Below are positions 32,504-40,804 of a stretch of DNA of 51,221 nt, one piece after another. The stretch covers positions 1 to 51,221 of the forward strand of contig DASSKO010000066.1 in NCBI GenBank assembly GCA_035690425.1. The letters run 5' to 3'. The position numbers were made by a program, and so were the translations under genes. The first letter of the stretch is position 1; each line of letters starts with the position of its first letter. This DNA comes from DASSKO01 sp035690425. GTDB taxonomy: Bacteria; Actinomycetota; Actinomycetes; Propionibacteriales; Nocardioidaceae. The notes under the pieces were generated by a model. It made no database searches and was not told the origin of the DNA. It was given only the letters and a program-made list of their open reading frames with translations.

Positions 32504-33407
32504 GTCCGGCCCGGCCGGGCGCCCGGCCGGTGTCATCCACGACATCGGCTACCGGCCCTACAGCGGCCCCCGACACGGCGAGGGTCCGGTGGCATGGTCG
32601 CTGTTTCGCACCGGCCTGCGCAACTGCTACGGGCTCGGACGCTCCGGCAAGTCGAAGGTGCTGCCGATGGTGCTGCTTGGCCTGATGCTGCTGCCCGCGC
32701 TGATCCTGGTCGGCGTGCTGGTGCAGGCCAAGGACGCGCTCGGGCTCGACGCCCAGATCGTGTCCTACTCGGCCTACCCGATCACCACCCAGCTGCTGAT
32801 CTCGGTCTTCGTCGCCTCCCAGGCGCCCGCGCTGATCTCGCGCGATCTGCGCTTCCGCACGATCACCCTCTACCTGGCGCGGCCGCTGCGGCGCGACACC
32901 TACGTCCTGGTCCGGATGGCGTCGTTGGCGACGGCCACCTTCGTCCTCATCGCGGCACCGCTGCTGCTGCTCTACCTCGGTGGAGTGCTGGCAGACCTCC
33001 CGGCCTGGCGGGAGACCAAGTCGTTCGCGGTCGCGCTGGTCGGCGCGCTGCTGCTCGCCGCGGTGCTGGCCGGCCTGGCCGCCCTCGTGTCCGCGGTGAC
33101 CACCCGCCGAGGTCTCGCCGTGGCCGCGGTGATCGTGGTGCTGCTGGTGAGCTACACCGTCGCCTCCGCGGTCCAGGGCATCGCCACCGAGGTGGGACGG
33201 GACGGCGTCGCCGAGGCCGGCGGCCTGCTGTCGCCCTACACCTTGATCGACGGGCTGCAGCACTGGCTCTTCGACAGCCCGGCGTCGAGTCCGGCGCCGC
33301 CCACGAGCACCGGCATGGGGCTGGCCTTCCTTGCGGTCACCCTCGCCACGATCGTCGGAACCGTCGTCGCGATGCTGCTGCGCTACCGGAAGACGGCGGC
33401 GGCATGA
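32487..33407 (+). CDS. ABC-2-type transporter permease
   Basis: 306 residues with an N-terminal cytoplasmic tail of about 50 and six hydrophobic segments, the first being VLPMVLLGLMLLPALILVGV. A short motif between helices 2 and 3 (RFRTITLYLARPLRRDTYVL) is typical of exporter permeases of this type. GTG 32487 overlaps the end of the preceding ATPase by 17 bp and has GGGAGGAG upstream. The stop overlaps the following ATPase start (ATGA at 33404). Confidence 0.8.
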   Translation: MSSLSESGPAGRPAGVIHDIGYRPYSGPRHGEGPVAWSLFRTGLRNCYGLGRSGKSKVLPMVLLGLMLLPALILVGVLVQAKDALGLDAQIVSYSAYPITTQLLISVFVASQAPALISRDLRFRTITLYLARPLRRDTYVLVRMASLATATFVLIAAPLLLLYLGGVLADLPAWRETKSFAVALVGALLLAAVLAGLAALVSAVTTRRGLAVAAVIVVLLVSYTVASAVQGIATEVGRDGVAEAGGLLSPYTLIDGLQHWLFDSPASSPAPPTSTGMGLAFLAVTLATIVGTVVAMLLRYRKTAAA

Positions 33408-34318
33408 CGATCCTGCAGCTCGACCACGTCTCCCGCTGGTACAAGAACGTCGTCGCGGTCAACGACGTCTCGATGACGATCGGTCCCGGCGTGACCGGGC
33501 TGCTCGGCCCCAACGGCGCGGGCAAGTCCACGCTGATCGCGATGATGTCAGGCTTCCTCGCGCCGTCGGTCGGCACGGTCACGCTCGACGGCGAGCCGCT
33601 GTGGCGCAACGAGCGAGCCTATGCACAGCTCGGCCTCGTGCCCGAACGCGAGGCGCTGTTCGACTACCTCACCGGCCGCCAGTTCGTGGTCGCCAACGCC
33701 GAGCTGCACGGTCTGCGCGACGCCGGTGCCGCCGCGGAGCGCGCGATCGCACTGGTGGAGATGGCCGATGCCGGCGGGCGCACCATCTCGACGTACTCCA
33801 AGGGCATGCGGCAACGCATCAAGATGGCGTCGGCGCTGGTCCACGACCCGGCGCTGCTGCTGCTCGACGAGCCGTTCAACGGGATGGACCCGCGGCAGCG
33901 GATGCACCTGATGGACCTGCTGCGGCGGATGGGCGCCGACGGCCGCACCGTGCTGTTCAGCTCCCACATCCTGGAGGAGGTCGAGCAGGTCGCCCGTCAG
34001 ATCGAGGTCGTGGTCGCCGGCCGGCACGCGGCGTCCGGCGACTTCGGCGCGATCCGACGCCTGATGACCGACCGCCCCAACCGCTACGTCATCCGCAGCG
34101 CCGACGACCGGCGCCTCGCCGCCGCCCTGCTCGTCGACGCGTCGGTGCGGGCGGTGTCGCTGCGTCCCCAGGGCGGGGTCGACGTGGAAGCGTCCGACTT
34201 CGGCCGGTTCAGCGCCGTACTCCCACAGCTCGCCCGCGAGCAAGGTGTCCGGCTGCTCGAGGTGGCTCCGACCGACGAGTCGCTGGAAAGTGTCTTCTCC
34301 TACCTGGTGTCGTCATGA
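33404..34318 (+). CDS. ABC transporter ATP-binding protein
   Basis: 304 residues: Walker A GPNGAGKST, signature YSKGMRQRIKMASAL, Walker B LLLLDEPFNGMDP, and SSHILEEVEQ with the switch histidine. It is clearly related to the ATPase two genes upstream, so the operon probably forms a hetero-complex with two different ATPases and two different permeases. ATG 33404 overlaps the preceding stop and its own stop overlaps the next start, so translation of the four genes is likely kept in ratio. Confidence 0.85.
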   Translation: MTILQLDHVSRWYKNVVAVNDVSMTIGPGVTGLLGPNGAGKSTLIAMMSGFLAPSVGTVTLDGEPLWRNERAYAQLGLVPEREALFDYLTGRQFVVANAELHGLRDAGAAAERAIALVEMADAGGRTISTYSKGMRQRIKMASALVHDPALLLLDEPFNGMDPRQRMHLMDLLRRMGADGRTVLFSSHILEEVEQVARQIEVVVAGRHAASGDFGAIRRLMTDRPNRYVIRSADDRRLAAALLVDASVRAVSLRPQGGVDVEASDFGRFSAVLPQLAREQGVRLLEVAPTDESLESVFSYLVSS

Positions 34319-35058
34319 CCACTGCCCTGCGCCCCACTGCCCTGCACCCCACGATCGCGCGGCTCGCCCTGCGCAGCATTTTCGGCCGCCGCCGCGGCGT
34401 CTTGCTGTTCGTGCTGCCGCTGGTGCTGCTCGCTCTGGCCATCCTCGTGCGGGTCCTCGCCGGCGAGGGGACCGACAGCGCCAACCTCGTGCTGGACAAC
34501 CTCGGCCTGTCGGTGGTCGTCCCGCTCATCGCGCTGGTCGCAACCACCGGTCTGCTGGCACCGGAGATCGACGACGGGTCGGTCGTCTACCTGCTGGCCA
34601 AACCGATCTCCCGGCACACCATCATGGTCAGCAAGCTGGTCGTGGCCGTCGGGTGCGTCGTCGTCTTCGCCGCCGCGCCCATGCTGGTCGCGGGTCTCGT
34701 GCTCGCCTCCAGTGACCCCCGCCTCGGTCTCGGGTACGCCGTGGGCTCGCTGGCGGGCGGGATCGCCTACTGCGCCCTCTTCGCGCTGCTGTCGGTCCTG
34801 ACCCGGCACGCCGTCGTGGTCGGTCTGATCTATCTGCTGATCTGGGAGGGGCTGCTCGGCGGCCTCCTCGACGGGGTCCGCTGGCTCAGCGTGACCTGGT
34901 GGGCCGGCGCGATCACCGAGGAGGTCGCCGACGGCTTCGGCATCGCGGAGAAGCTGGGTCCCGGATACGCCAGCGTCGCCACCGTCGTCGTCATCGTCGT
35001 GTGCACGGTGCTGGCCGGCCACCGGCTACGCTCGTTCAACCTGACCGGTGACGAGTAG
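34315..35058 (+). CDS. ABC-2-type transporter permease
   Basis: 247 residues and six predicted membrane helices, beginning after FGRRRGVLLFVLPLVLLALA. The segment PEIDDGSVVYLLAKPISRHT parallels RDLRFRTITLYLARPLRRDT in the other permease of the operon, so the two are homologous partners. ATG 34315 overlaps the previous stop. It closes the operon; the CNNM gene follows 18 bp later and may be read through. Confidence 0.8.
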   Translation: MTTALRPTALHPTIARLALRSIFGRRRGVLLFVLPLVLLALAILVRVLAGEGTDSANLVLDNLGLSVVVPLIALVATTGLLAPEIDDGSVVYLLAKPISRHTIMVSKLVVAVGCVVVFAAAPMLVAGLVLASSDPRLGLGYAVGSLAGGIAYCALFALLSVLTRHAVVVGLIYLLIWEGLLGGLLDGVRWLSVTWWAGAITEEVADGFGIAEKLGPGYASVATVVVIVVCTVLAGHRLRSFNLTGDE

Positions 35059-35076
35059 CAGGAGGGATCCGACCCA

Positions 35077-36396
35077 GTGACCGAGTGGCTCATGCTCGGG
35101 TTGGCCCTGGCCATGGTGCTCGCCTGCGGGGTCTTCGTCGCGGCGGAGTTCTCCTTCGTCACCGTGAGCCGTTCGCAGGTGGACCGCGCGGTGGCCGACG
35201 GTGTGCCGGGGGCGCCCGGGGTGCAGACCGCGCTGCGGTCGCTGTCGACGCAGCTGTCCGGTGCGCAGGTCGGGATCACCCTCACCAACCTCGCGATCGG
35301 CTACCTCGCCGAGCCCTCCATCGCGACGCTGCTGCGTGGGCCGCTCACCGCGATGGGGCTCTCCCCGGGCTTCGCTGGTCCAGTCAGCTGGGCGTTCGCA
35401 CTCGCCGTGGCCGCCCTGCTCACGATGATGTTCGGTGAGCTGGTCCCGAAGAACCTCGCCATCGTGAACCCGCTGCGCACCGCGCGGCTGGTGCAACGGC
35501 CGCAGCGGTTGTTCACCGCCGTGACCAAGCCACTGACCGCGTCGCTGAACGGCCTGGCGAACGTGATCGTGCGCCGGCTGGGGGTGGAGCCGCAGGAGGA
35601 GCTGGCCAGCGCCCACTCGCCGTCCGAGCTGGTGTCGTTGCTCGAGCTCTCCGCCGAGGCCGGCGCCATCGACCGCCCCACCGCCGACATCGTGCAGGGC
35701 TCGCTGCAACTGGACGACAAGCTGGCGCGCGACGTGCTCACCCCGCGCACCACGATGGTCACGGTCGACTCCGGCGAGCCGGTGCAGCGAGTGATCGAGC
35801 TGGCCCGCGAGCACGGCGTGTCCCGGCTGCCGGTCGTCGGGCACGACGTGGACGACATCGTCGGCATCGTCGAGCTCAGCCACGTGGTCGCGGTGCCAGC
35901 CGACCGGCGCGACAGCACCACGGTCGGCTCCGTCGCGCGGCCGATCCTCAGCGTGCCCGACTCCATCCCGCTCGACGACCTGCTGTGGGCCCTCCGCGAC
36001 CACGGCGCCGAGCTGGCCCTCGCCCTCGACGAGTACGGCGGTACGGCGGGTCTGGTGACCTTCGAGGACGTCGTGGAAGAGGTCGTCGGCGAGGTCAGCG
36101 ACGAGCACGACGACCCGGATGCCTCGCCCATCAGCGAGGTCGACGCTCGACACCTGCGGATCAGCGGGCTGGTCCGCCCCGACGAGCTGCGCGAGCAGCA
36201 GGACGTCCGGCTGCCCGAGGGTGAGCAGCGCTACGACACCGTCGGTGGTCTGGTGATGGACCAGCTGGGCCGGATGCCTCAGGTCGGCGACGTCGTCGAG
36301 GTCGACGGCGTACGCCTGGAGGTCTCCGCGTTGGCCGGCCACCGGGTCGAGTGGGTGCTGGTGCGGCGTGCGCCGGAGGAGCCGGTCGATGGGTGA
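35077..36396 (+). CDS. CNNM/hemolysin-C family transporter with CBS and CorC domains
   Basis: 439 residues. An N-terminal DUF21 membrane domain of about four helices (opening LALAMVLACGVFVAAEFSFV) is followed by two CBS domains (about 200-330) and a C-terminal CorC/HlyC domain ending with VLVRRAPEEP. Bacterial CNNM proteins such as CorB and MpfA handle Mg export. GTG 35077 has AGGAGGG upstream. The stop overlaps the next, related gene by eight bases; the pair resembles Rv1842c/Rv1841c in mycobacteria. Confidence 0.85.
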   Translation: MTEWLMLGLALAMVLACGVFVAAEFSFVTVSRSQVDRAVADGVPGAPGVQTALRSLSTQLSGAQVGITLTNLAIGYLAEPSIATLLRGPLTAMGLSPGFAGPVSWAFALAVAALLTMMFGELVPKNLAIVNPLRTARLVQRPQRLFTAVTKPLTASLNGLANVIVRRLGVEPQEELASAHSPSELVSLLELSAEAGAIDRPTADIVQGSLQLDDKLARDVLTPRTTMVTVDSGEPVQRVIELAREHGVSRLPVVGHDVDDIVGIVELSHVVAVPADRRDSTTVGSVARPILSVPDSIPLDDLLWALRDHGAELALALDEYGGTAGLVTFEDVVEEVVGEVSDEHDDPDASPISEVDARHLRISGLVRPDELREQQDVRLPEGEQRYDTVGGLVMDQLGRMPQVGDVVEVDGVRLEVSALAGHRVEWVLVRRAPEEPVDG

Positions 36397-37414
36397 CACC
36401 GCCGCGTTGCTGGTGGCCCTCGCACTGCTGCTCGGCAACGCCTTCTTCGTCGGTGCCGAGTTCTCGCTGGTGGCCGCGCGTCGCACCCAGCTCGAGCCGC
36501 TCGCCGAGCAGGGCTCGACACGCGCGCGCACCACCGTGCGAGCGATGCGGCGGGTGTCGGTGATGATGGCCGGCGCCCAGCTCGGCATCACCTTGTGCAC
36601 GGTCGGCCTCGGTGCCGTCGGCGAGCCTGCGGTGGCGCATCTGCTCGAGCCGGCGTTCCACGCGGTCGGGTTGCCCGACGCGGTGCTGCACCCGGTGGCG
36701 TTCGTGCTCGCCACGCTGATCATCGTGAGCCTGCACGTCGTCGTCGGCGAGATGGTGCCGAAGAACCTCGCGCTGGCCGGCCCGGAGCGCTCCGCCCTGC
36801 TGCTCGGCCCGCCGCTCGCCGGCATGGTGAAGGTGTTGCGGCCGGCGATCGTCGGTCTGAACTCGTTCGCCAACGGTGTGCTGCGGCTGCTGGGCGTGCA
36901 ACCGCAGGACGAGGTGACGTCGACCGCGAGCGACGAGGACGTCGCGGAGATGGTCGACGAGGCGAGACGCGAGGGGCTGATGGATGCCGAGGAGTATTCC
37001 CGAGTCTCGCGCAGCCTGCAGTTCAGTCATGCCTGCGCCCGCGACGTGATGCTGGCTCGCGCGTCCGTGGTCGACGTACCCGCGGACGCCACCCCGTCAC
37101 ACGTCGAGGCGGTTGCTGCCGAGACCGGCCACTCACGGTTCCCGGTGCGGGCATCGGACGACGGTTGGCGGGACTACGTCCACCTCAAGGACGTCGTCGA
37201 CGTCGACCTGCAGGCGCGCGGCGAGCCGCTTCGTCCCGAGGCGGTGCGTGCGCTGCCCGGCGTGGCTGGGGACACCCCCCTGCTCGACGTGCTGGCGGCG
37301 ATGCGCGACGGGTCGACGCACATCATGGGAGTGCGCGCAGCCGGCGGCCGGGTCGACGGCCTGGTCCTCCTCGACGACGTGTTGCTCGCGCTGCTGCCTC
37401 GGCAGGTCGGCTGA
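36389..37414 (+). CDS. CNNM-family transporter, short form
   Basis: 341 residues with the same DUF21 domain (LLGNAFFVGAEFSLVAARR) and a CBS pair, but it stops after IMGVRAAGGRVDGLVLLDDV and lacks the CorC/HlyC tail carried by its upstream partner. ATG 36389 is preceded by GGAGGA and lies inside the last codons of that partner. The two likely act as a heteromer in which only one subunit has the C-terminal domain. Probable role in divalent cation export. Confidence 0.85.
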   Translation: MGDTAALLVALALLLGNAFFVGAEFSLVAARRTQLEPLAEQGSTRARTTVRAMRRVSVMMAGAQLGITLCTVGLGAVGEPAVAHLLEPAFHAVGLPDAVLHPVAFVLATLIIVSLHVVVGEMVPKNLALAGPERSALLLGPPLAGMVKVLRPAIVGLNSFANGVLRLLGVQPQDEVTSTASDEDVAEMVDEARREGLMDAEEYSRVSRSLQFSHACARDVMLARASVVDVPADATPSHVEAVAAETGHSRFPVRASDDGWRDYVHLKDVVDVDLQARGEPLRPEAVRALPGVAGDTPLLDVLAAMRDGSTHIMGVRAAGGRVDGLVLLDDVLLALLPRQVG

Positions 37415-37474
37415 CCGGATGGCCGGCTTCGGGGGCGTGACAGCGTCCGGGCGAACCGCTCGGTGAAAGCTGAG

Positions 37475-37488
37475 TAGCGTTCGACGGC
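37475..37488 (+). promoter_or_regulatory. TAGCGT hexamer, probable promoter of the second ABC operon
   Basis: TAGCGT at 37475-37480 is eight bases before ATG 37489. The spacing suits a leaderless start, and no Shine-Dalgarno sequence is visible. Confidence 0.35.
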
Positions 37489-38412
37489 ATGGAGACCATC
37501 TCGATCACTGGCCTGGTGAAGCGGTTCGGGCCCACCCGGGCGCTGGACGGCCTCGACCTCGCCGTCTCCGCCGGAGAGGTGCACGGCTTCCTGGGTCCCA
37601 ACGGCGCCGGCAAGTCCACCGCGATCCGGGTGCTGCTGGGGCTGCTGCGCGCCGACGCGGGCACGGCTCGTCTGCTCGGCGGTGACCCGTGGCGCGACGC
37701 GTCGACGTTGCACCGCCGGCTCGCCTACGTGCCCGGCGACGTCAGCCTGTGGCCCTCCCTCACCGGAGGGGAGGTCATCGACCTGCTCGGTCGCCTGCGC
37801 GGCGGCCTGGACCCCCGTCGCCGGGCCGACCTGCTCGACCGCTTCGCCCTGGACCCCACCAAGCGCGGGCGCAGCTACTCGAAGGGCAACCGGCAGAAGG
37901 TCGCCCTGGTCGCGGCCCTGTCCTCCGACGTCGAGCTGCTGTTGCTCGACGAACCCACCTCCGGCCTCGATCCACTGATGGAGATCGTGTTCCAGGAGTG
38001 CATCGCCGACGCCAAGGCCGAGGGCCGCACCGTGCTGCTGTCCAGCCACATCCTCGCCGAGGTGGAGTCGCTGTGCGATCGGGTGAGCATCATCCGTGCC
38101 GGCCGCGTCGTCAGCAGCGGCACCCTCTCCGATCTGCGGCAGCTGACCCGCACGACCGTCACCGCCGAGACGGTCCGACACGCCGACGCCCTGGCCGACG
38201 TACCCGGCGTGGTCGACCCGCAGGTCGCCGACGGACGGGTGTCGTTCCAGGTCGAGTCCACTCACCTCGACGAGGCGATGCAGCACCTGTGCCGTCTCGG
38301 CATCCGCTCGCTGGTGGCGCACCCGCCCACGCTGGAGGAGCTTTTCCTGCGCGAGTACGGCGACCGGGTCGCCGGGTCGGGCGAGTCCACGGCACGGCAG
38401 GTGGCGCAATGA
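37489..38412 (+). CDS. ABC transporter ATP-binding protein
   Basis: 307 residues with Walker A GPNGAGKST, signature YSKGNRQKVALVAAL, Walker B LLLLDEPTSGLDP and SSHILAEVES. Closest in pattern to ATPases of actinobacterial antibiotic or polyketide exporters. Its stop overlaps the permease start (ATGA at 38409). The substrate is unknown, but the ATPase/large-permease pair without a binding protein says export. Confidence 0.85.
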   Translation: METISITGLVKRFGPTRALDGLDLAVSAGEVHGFLGPNGAGKSTAIRVLLGLLRADAGTARLLGGDPWRDASTLHRRLAYVPGDVSLWPSLTGGEVIDLLGRLRGGLDPRRRADLLDRFALDPTKRGRSYSKGNRQKVALVAALSSDVELLLLDEPTSGLDPLMEIVFQECIADAKAEGRTVLLSSHILAEVESLCDRVSIIRAGRVVSSGTLSDLRQLTRTTVTAETVRHADALADVPGVVDPQVADGRVSFQVESTHLDEAMQHLCRLGIRSLVAHPPTLEELFLREYGDRVAGSGESTARQVAQ

Positions 38413-40010
38413 GCATGCGCGGATCGGAGCTCGACGGCGTCGGCGCGATGGCGCGGCTGGCCCTGCGCCGGGACCGGATCCGGCTGCCGGTCTGGCTGGG
38501 CGCCATCCTGGGGGTGGTCTATGCCTCCGCCGCGGCCGTGCAGTCGACGTACTCGACCCCGGACGAGCTCGACTCCTACGCCTCCACCATGGGCAGCAGT
38601 GCCGCCGCGATCGCGATGAGCGGGCCGCCGGTCGCCCTGCACACCCCCGGTGGAGTGACGGTCTACGAGATCAGCACGACAGCGATGGTCTCGGTCGCAC
38701 TGATGGCGGTTCTCCTGGTCATCCGGCACACCCGAGCCGAGGAGGAGGCCGGCCGCTTCGAGTTGCTGCGTTCCACCGTCGTCGGCAGCCAGGCGCCGGC
38801 CGCCGCCGCCGTCCTCGTAGTCGGTGGGGCAGCAGTGGCCGCAGGTGCCGGGATCGCTGCGATCCTGCTGGCTCAAGGGCTGCCGGCCACGGGCTCGCTG
38901 CTCTACGGCACGTCGGTCGCAGCGGTCGGTGTGGTGTTCACCGTGATCGGGGCCTGCGCGGCGCAGGTCACGGCACATGCACGCGGCGCGGTGGGCATCT
39001 CCACCGCCGTGCTCGGGGCAAGCTTCGCGCTGCGCGCGGTCGGCGACGTCGGCGCCAACGGCCTGAGCTGGGTGTCGCCGTTCGGCTGGTCCCAGGCGGT
39101 GCACCCCTACGGCGACGAGCGGTGGTGGCCGCTGCTGGTTGCCGGCGGCGTCGCGGTCGCCGTCTCGGCAGTCGTCGCCGGACTCACCACCCGCCGCGAC
39201 GTCGGCTCCGGGCTGGTGCCACCCCGGCCCGGCCCTGGCGTCGCGTCGCCTCGGCTGCTCTCTGCCGTGGGGCTGGCTGCCCGCCTGCAACGCGGCCTGG
39301 TCATCGGCTGGGGCCTCGGCATGTTCGGTGCGGGGCTGGCCTTCGGCTCCTTCGGCCGTGAGGTCACCGCGATGGTGGCGGACAACCCCGAGCTCGCCGC
39401 GGCGTTCGCCTACGCCGGCAGCGCCGGCCTCGTCGACGCGTTCTTCGCCACCGTGCTCGCCATCCTGGCCATCGTCTCGGCAGGGTTCACCGTGTCGTCC
39501 GTGCTGCGGCTGCGGGCCGAGGAGTCGTCCGGCCGGGTCGAGCCACTGCTGGCGACCGGGCTGTCCCGCCGCCGCTGGCTGCTGGGGAACCTGCTGGTTA
39601 CCTTCCTCGGCACGGTGCTCGTGCTCGCCGCCGCCGGGTTGGGGGCCGGGCTCGCCCACGGCCTGGCCAGCAACGACATCGGTGAGCTGCCCAGGCTGCT
39701 CGCCAGCATGCTGGTGTTCGCTCCGGCAGTGCTGGCCCTCGGAAGTCTCGGCGTGCTGCTCTTCGGCTGGCTGCCACGAGCCGCCATCGCCGTCTGGGCA
39801 GCGCTCGCCCTGTGCGTCGTCAACGGGTGGCTGGGCCCTCTGCTCGACCTCCCCGGCTGGCTGCTGGACCTCTCGCCGTACACGCACGTGCCTGCCGTCC
39901 CAGTCGAGACGGTGCGCGCGGCTCCGTTGCTGCTGCTCGCCGCGGTGGCCGGGCTGATGGCGGTCGGCGGGCTCGCGGGACTGCGGCGCCGCGACGTCGA
40001 CGTCAGCTGA
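38409..40010 (+). CDS. Large ABC exporter permease (antibiotic-exporter type)
   Basis: 533 residues with about twelve hydrophobic segments in two homologous halves. Each half contains a helix pair preceded by an acidic/arginine box: RAEEEAGRFELLRSTVVG in the first and RAEESSGRVEPLLATGLS in the second. This duplicated permease pairs with one ATPase dimer and is common among actinobacterial polyketide or antibiotic exporters. ATG 38409 overlaps the ATPase gene. The convergent HTH gene ends 25 bp away. Confidence 0.8.
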   Translation: MSMRGSELDGVGAMARLALRRDRIRLPVWLGAILGVVYASAAAVQSTYSTPDELDSYASTMGSSAAAIAMSGPPVALHTPGGVTVYEISTTAMVSVALMAVLLVIRHTRAEEEAGRFELLRSTVVGSQAPAAAAVLVVGGAAVAAGAGIAAILLAQGLPATGSLLYGTSVAAVGVVFTVIGACAAQVTAHARGAVGISTAVLGASFALRAVGDVGANGLSWVSPFGWSQAVHPYGDERWWPLLVAGGVAVAVSAVVAGLTTRRDVGSGLVPPRPGPGVASPRLLSAVGLAARLQRGLVIGWGLGMFGAGLAFGSFGREVTAMVADNPELAAAFAYAGSAGLVDAFFATVLAILAIVSAGFTVSSVLRLRAEESSGRVEPLLATGLSRRRWLLGNLLVTFLGTVLVLAAAGLGAGLAHGLASNDIGELPRLLASMLVFAPAVLALGSLGVLLFGWLPRAAIAVWAALALCVVNGWLGPLLDLPGWLLDLSPYTHVPAVPVETVRAAPLLLLAAVAGLMAVGGLAGLRRRDVDVS

Positions 40011-40035
40011 CGCCACGGGCTGGTTCCGCACGCGC

Positions 40036-40308
40036 CTACGGTGAGCCGTCGACCGCGCGGTAGGTCAGCGGGGGCCGACCTCCCCGGCTATCCTCTTGAC
40101 CGTGCAGCTCGACCTGGCCGCCGGTCACCAGCCGGTCGAGGTGAAACCTGACGGTGTTGGGATGCAGCCGCACCAACGCCGCCAGCTCCGACACCGTGAT
40201 CTCGCCGTCCTGCGCACGCACGGCAGCCAGCACTCGGGCGCGACCGTCCCCCCGCGTGTCGCTCGAGCCAGCGCCCATGCCGGTTCCTTCTCCGGACGTC
40301 CCCTCCAC
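40036..40308 (-). CDS. Short winged-helix DNA-binding protein
   Basis: 90 residues: a Gly/Ser-rich start, then VLAAVRAQDGEITVSELAAL and HPNTVRFHLDRLVTGG, a winged-helix with a clear recognition helix, and a wing GGRPPLTYRAV. Related actinobacterial regulators are, as I recall, about 200 or more residues, with a second domain following exactly at this point; here a TAG ends the protein at GSP. It is either a minimal regulator or a truncated one. It lies between the exporter permease and gdx and could control either. Confidence 0.6.
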   Translation of the reverse strand: MEGTSGEGTGMGAGSSDTRGDGRARVLAAVRAQDGEITVSELAALVRLHPNTVRFHLDRLVTGGQVELHGQEDSRGGRPPLTYRAVDGSP

Positions 40309-40366
40309 ATCGAGACTGCTCGCTTCGACCTCATTCGTCCACCACCGCCCGCCGGCCGGGCACCGG

Positions 40367-40684
40367 TCAGGGGCTGACGGCTTTGAGCCCGATCACGCAG
40401 CCGACGATGCCGGCAAGGAAGACCACCTTGAGCACCGACACGGCCTCGCCGTCGAACACCATCGCGTAGGCGACGGTCAGCACGGCACCGATCCCGACCC
40501 AGACGGCGTAGGAGGTGCCGACCGGCAGCGCGCGCATGGCGTAGGCGAGGCCGGACATGCTCAGCACCAGCGCGACGAGGAACACGACCGACGGGGCCGG
40601 CCTGGTCAAGCCGGCGGACTTGCCGAGAGCGGTGGCCCACACAGCTTCCAGGACGCCGGACAACACCAGCACGAACCAAGACAT
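40367..40684 (-). CDS. gdx: Guanidinium exporter of the SMR family (Gdx/SugE)
   Basis: 105 residues with four membrane helices. MSWFVLVLSGVLEAVWATAL places the coupling glutamate (Glu13) in helix 1 as in all SMR proteins; GTSYAVWVGIGAV is the Gdx-type signature in helix 3. Gdx proteins are dual-topology dimers that exchange guanidinium for protons. ATG 40684 has AAGGAG five bases upstream, and a guanidine-III riboswitch lies just before that ribosome site, which settles the function. Longer frames to 40729 run through the riboswitch and are not real. Confidence 0.9.
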   Translation of the reverse strand: MSWFVLVLSGVLEAVWATALGKSAGLTRPAPSVVFLVALVLSMSGLAYAMRALPVGTSYAVWVGIGAVLTVAYAMVFDGEAVSVLKVVFLAGIVGCVIGLKAVSP

Positions 40685-40697
40685 GACCACTCCTTGG

Positions 40698-40741
40698 GGC
40701 GCCGTCTTGTCGCACACCGGGTACGGCACCGCTCGTCCGGG
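40698..40741 (-). ncRNA. Guanidine-III (ykkC-III) riboswitch
   Basis: On the minus strand the segment reads CCGGACGAGCGGTGCCGTA, then CCCGGTGTGCGACAAGACGG and CGCC. These are the conserved blocks of the guanidine-III class (CCGGACGAG, GCCGUACCCGGU, GACAAGACGGCGC), whose pseudoknot binds guanidinium. It ends three bases before the AAGGAG of gdx, so it likely controls access to the ribosome site. A perfect 7-bp hairpin (GAGCCGC/GCGGCTC, 40758-40741) leads straight into it, and GACAAT at 40772-40767 is the probable -10. Confidence 0.85.
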
Positions 40742-40804
40742 AGCCGCGGCAGCGGCTCTGCCGGCTATTGTCTCAATCGGCTGGCGACCGGTGCCACGCC
40801 CGGA

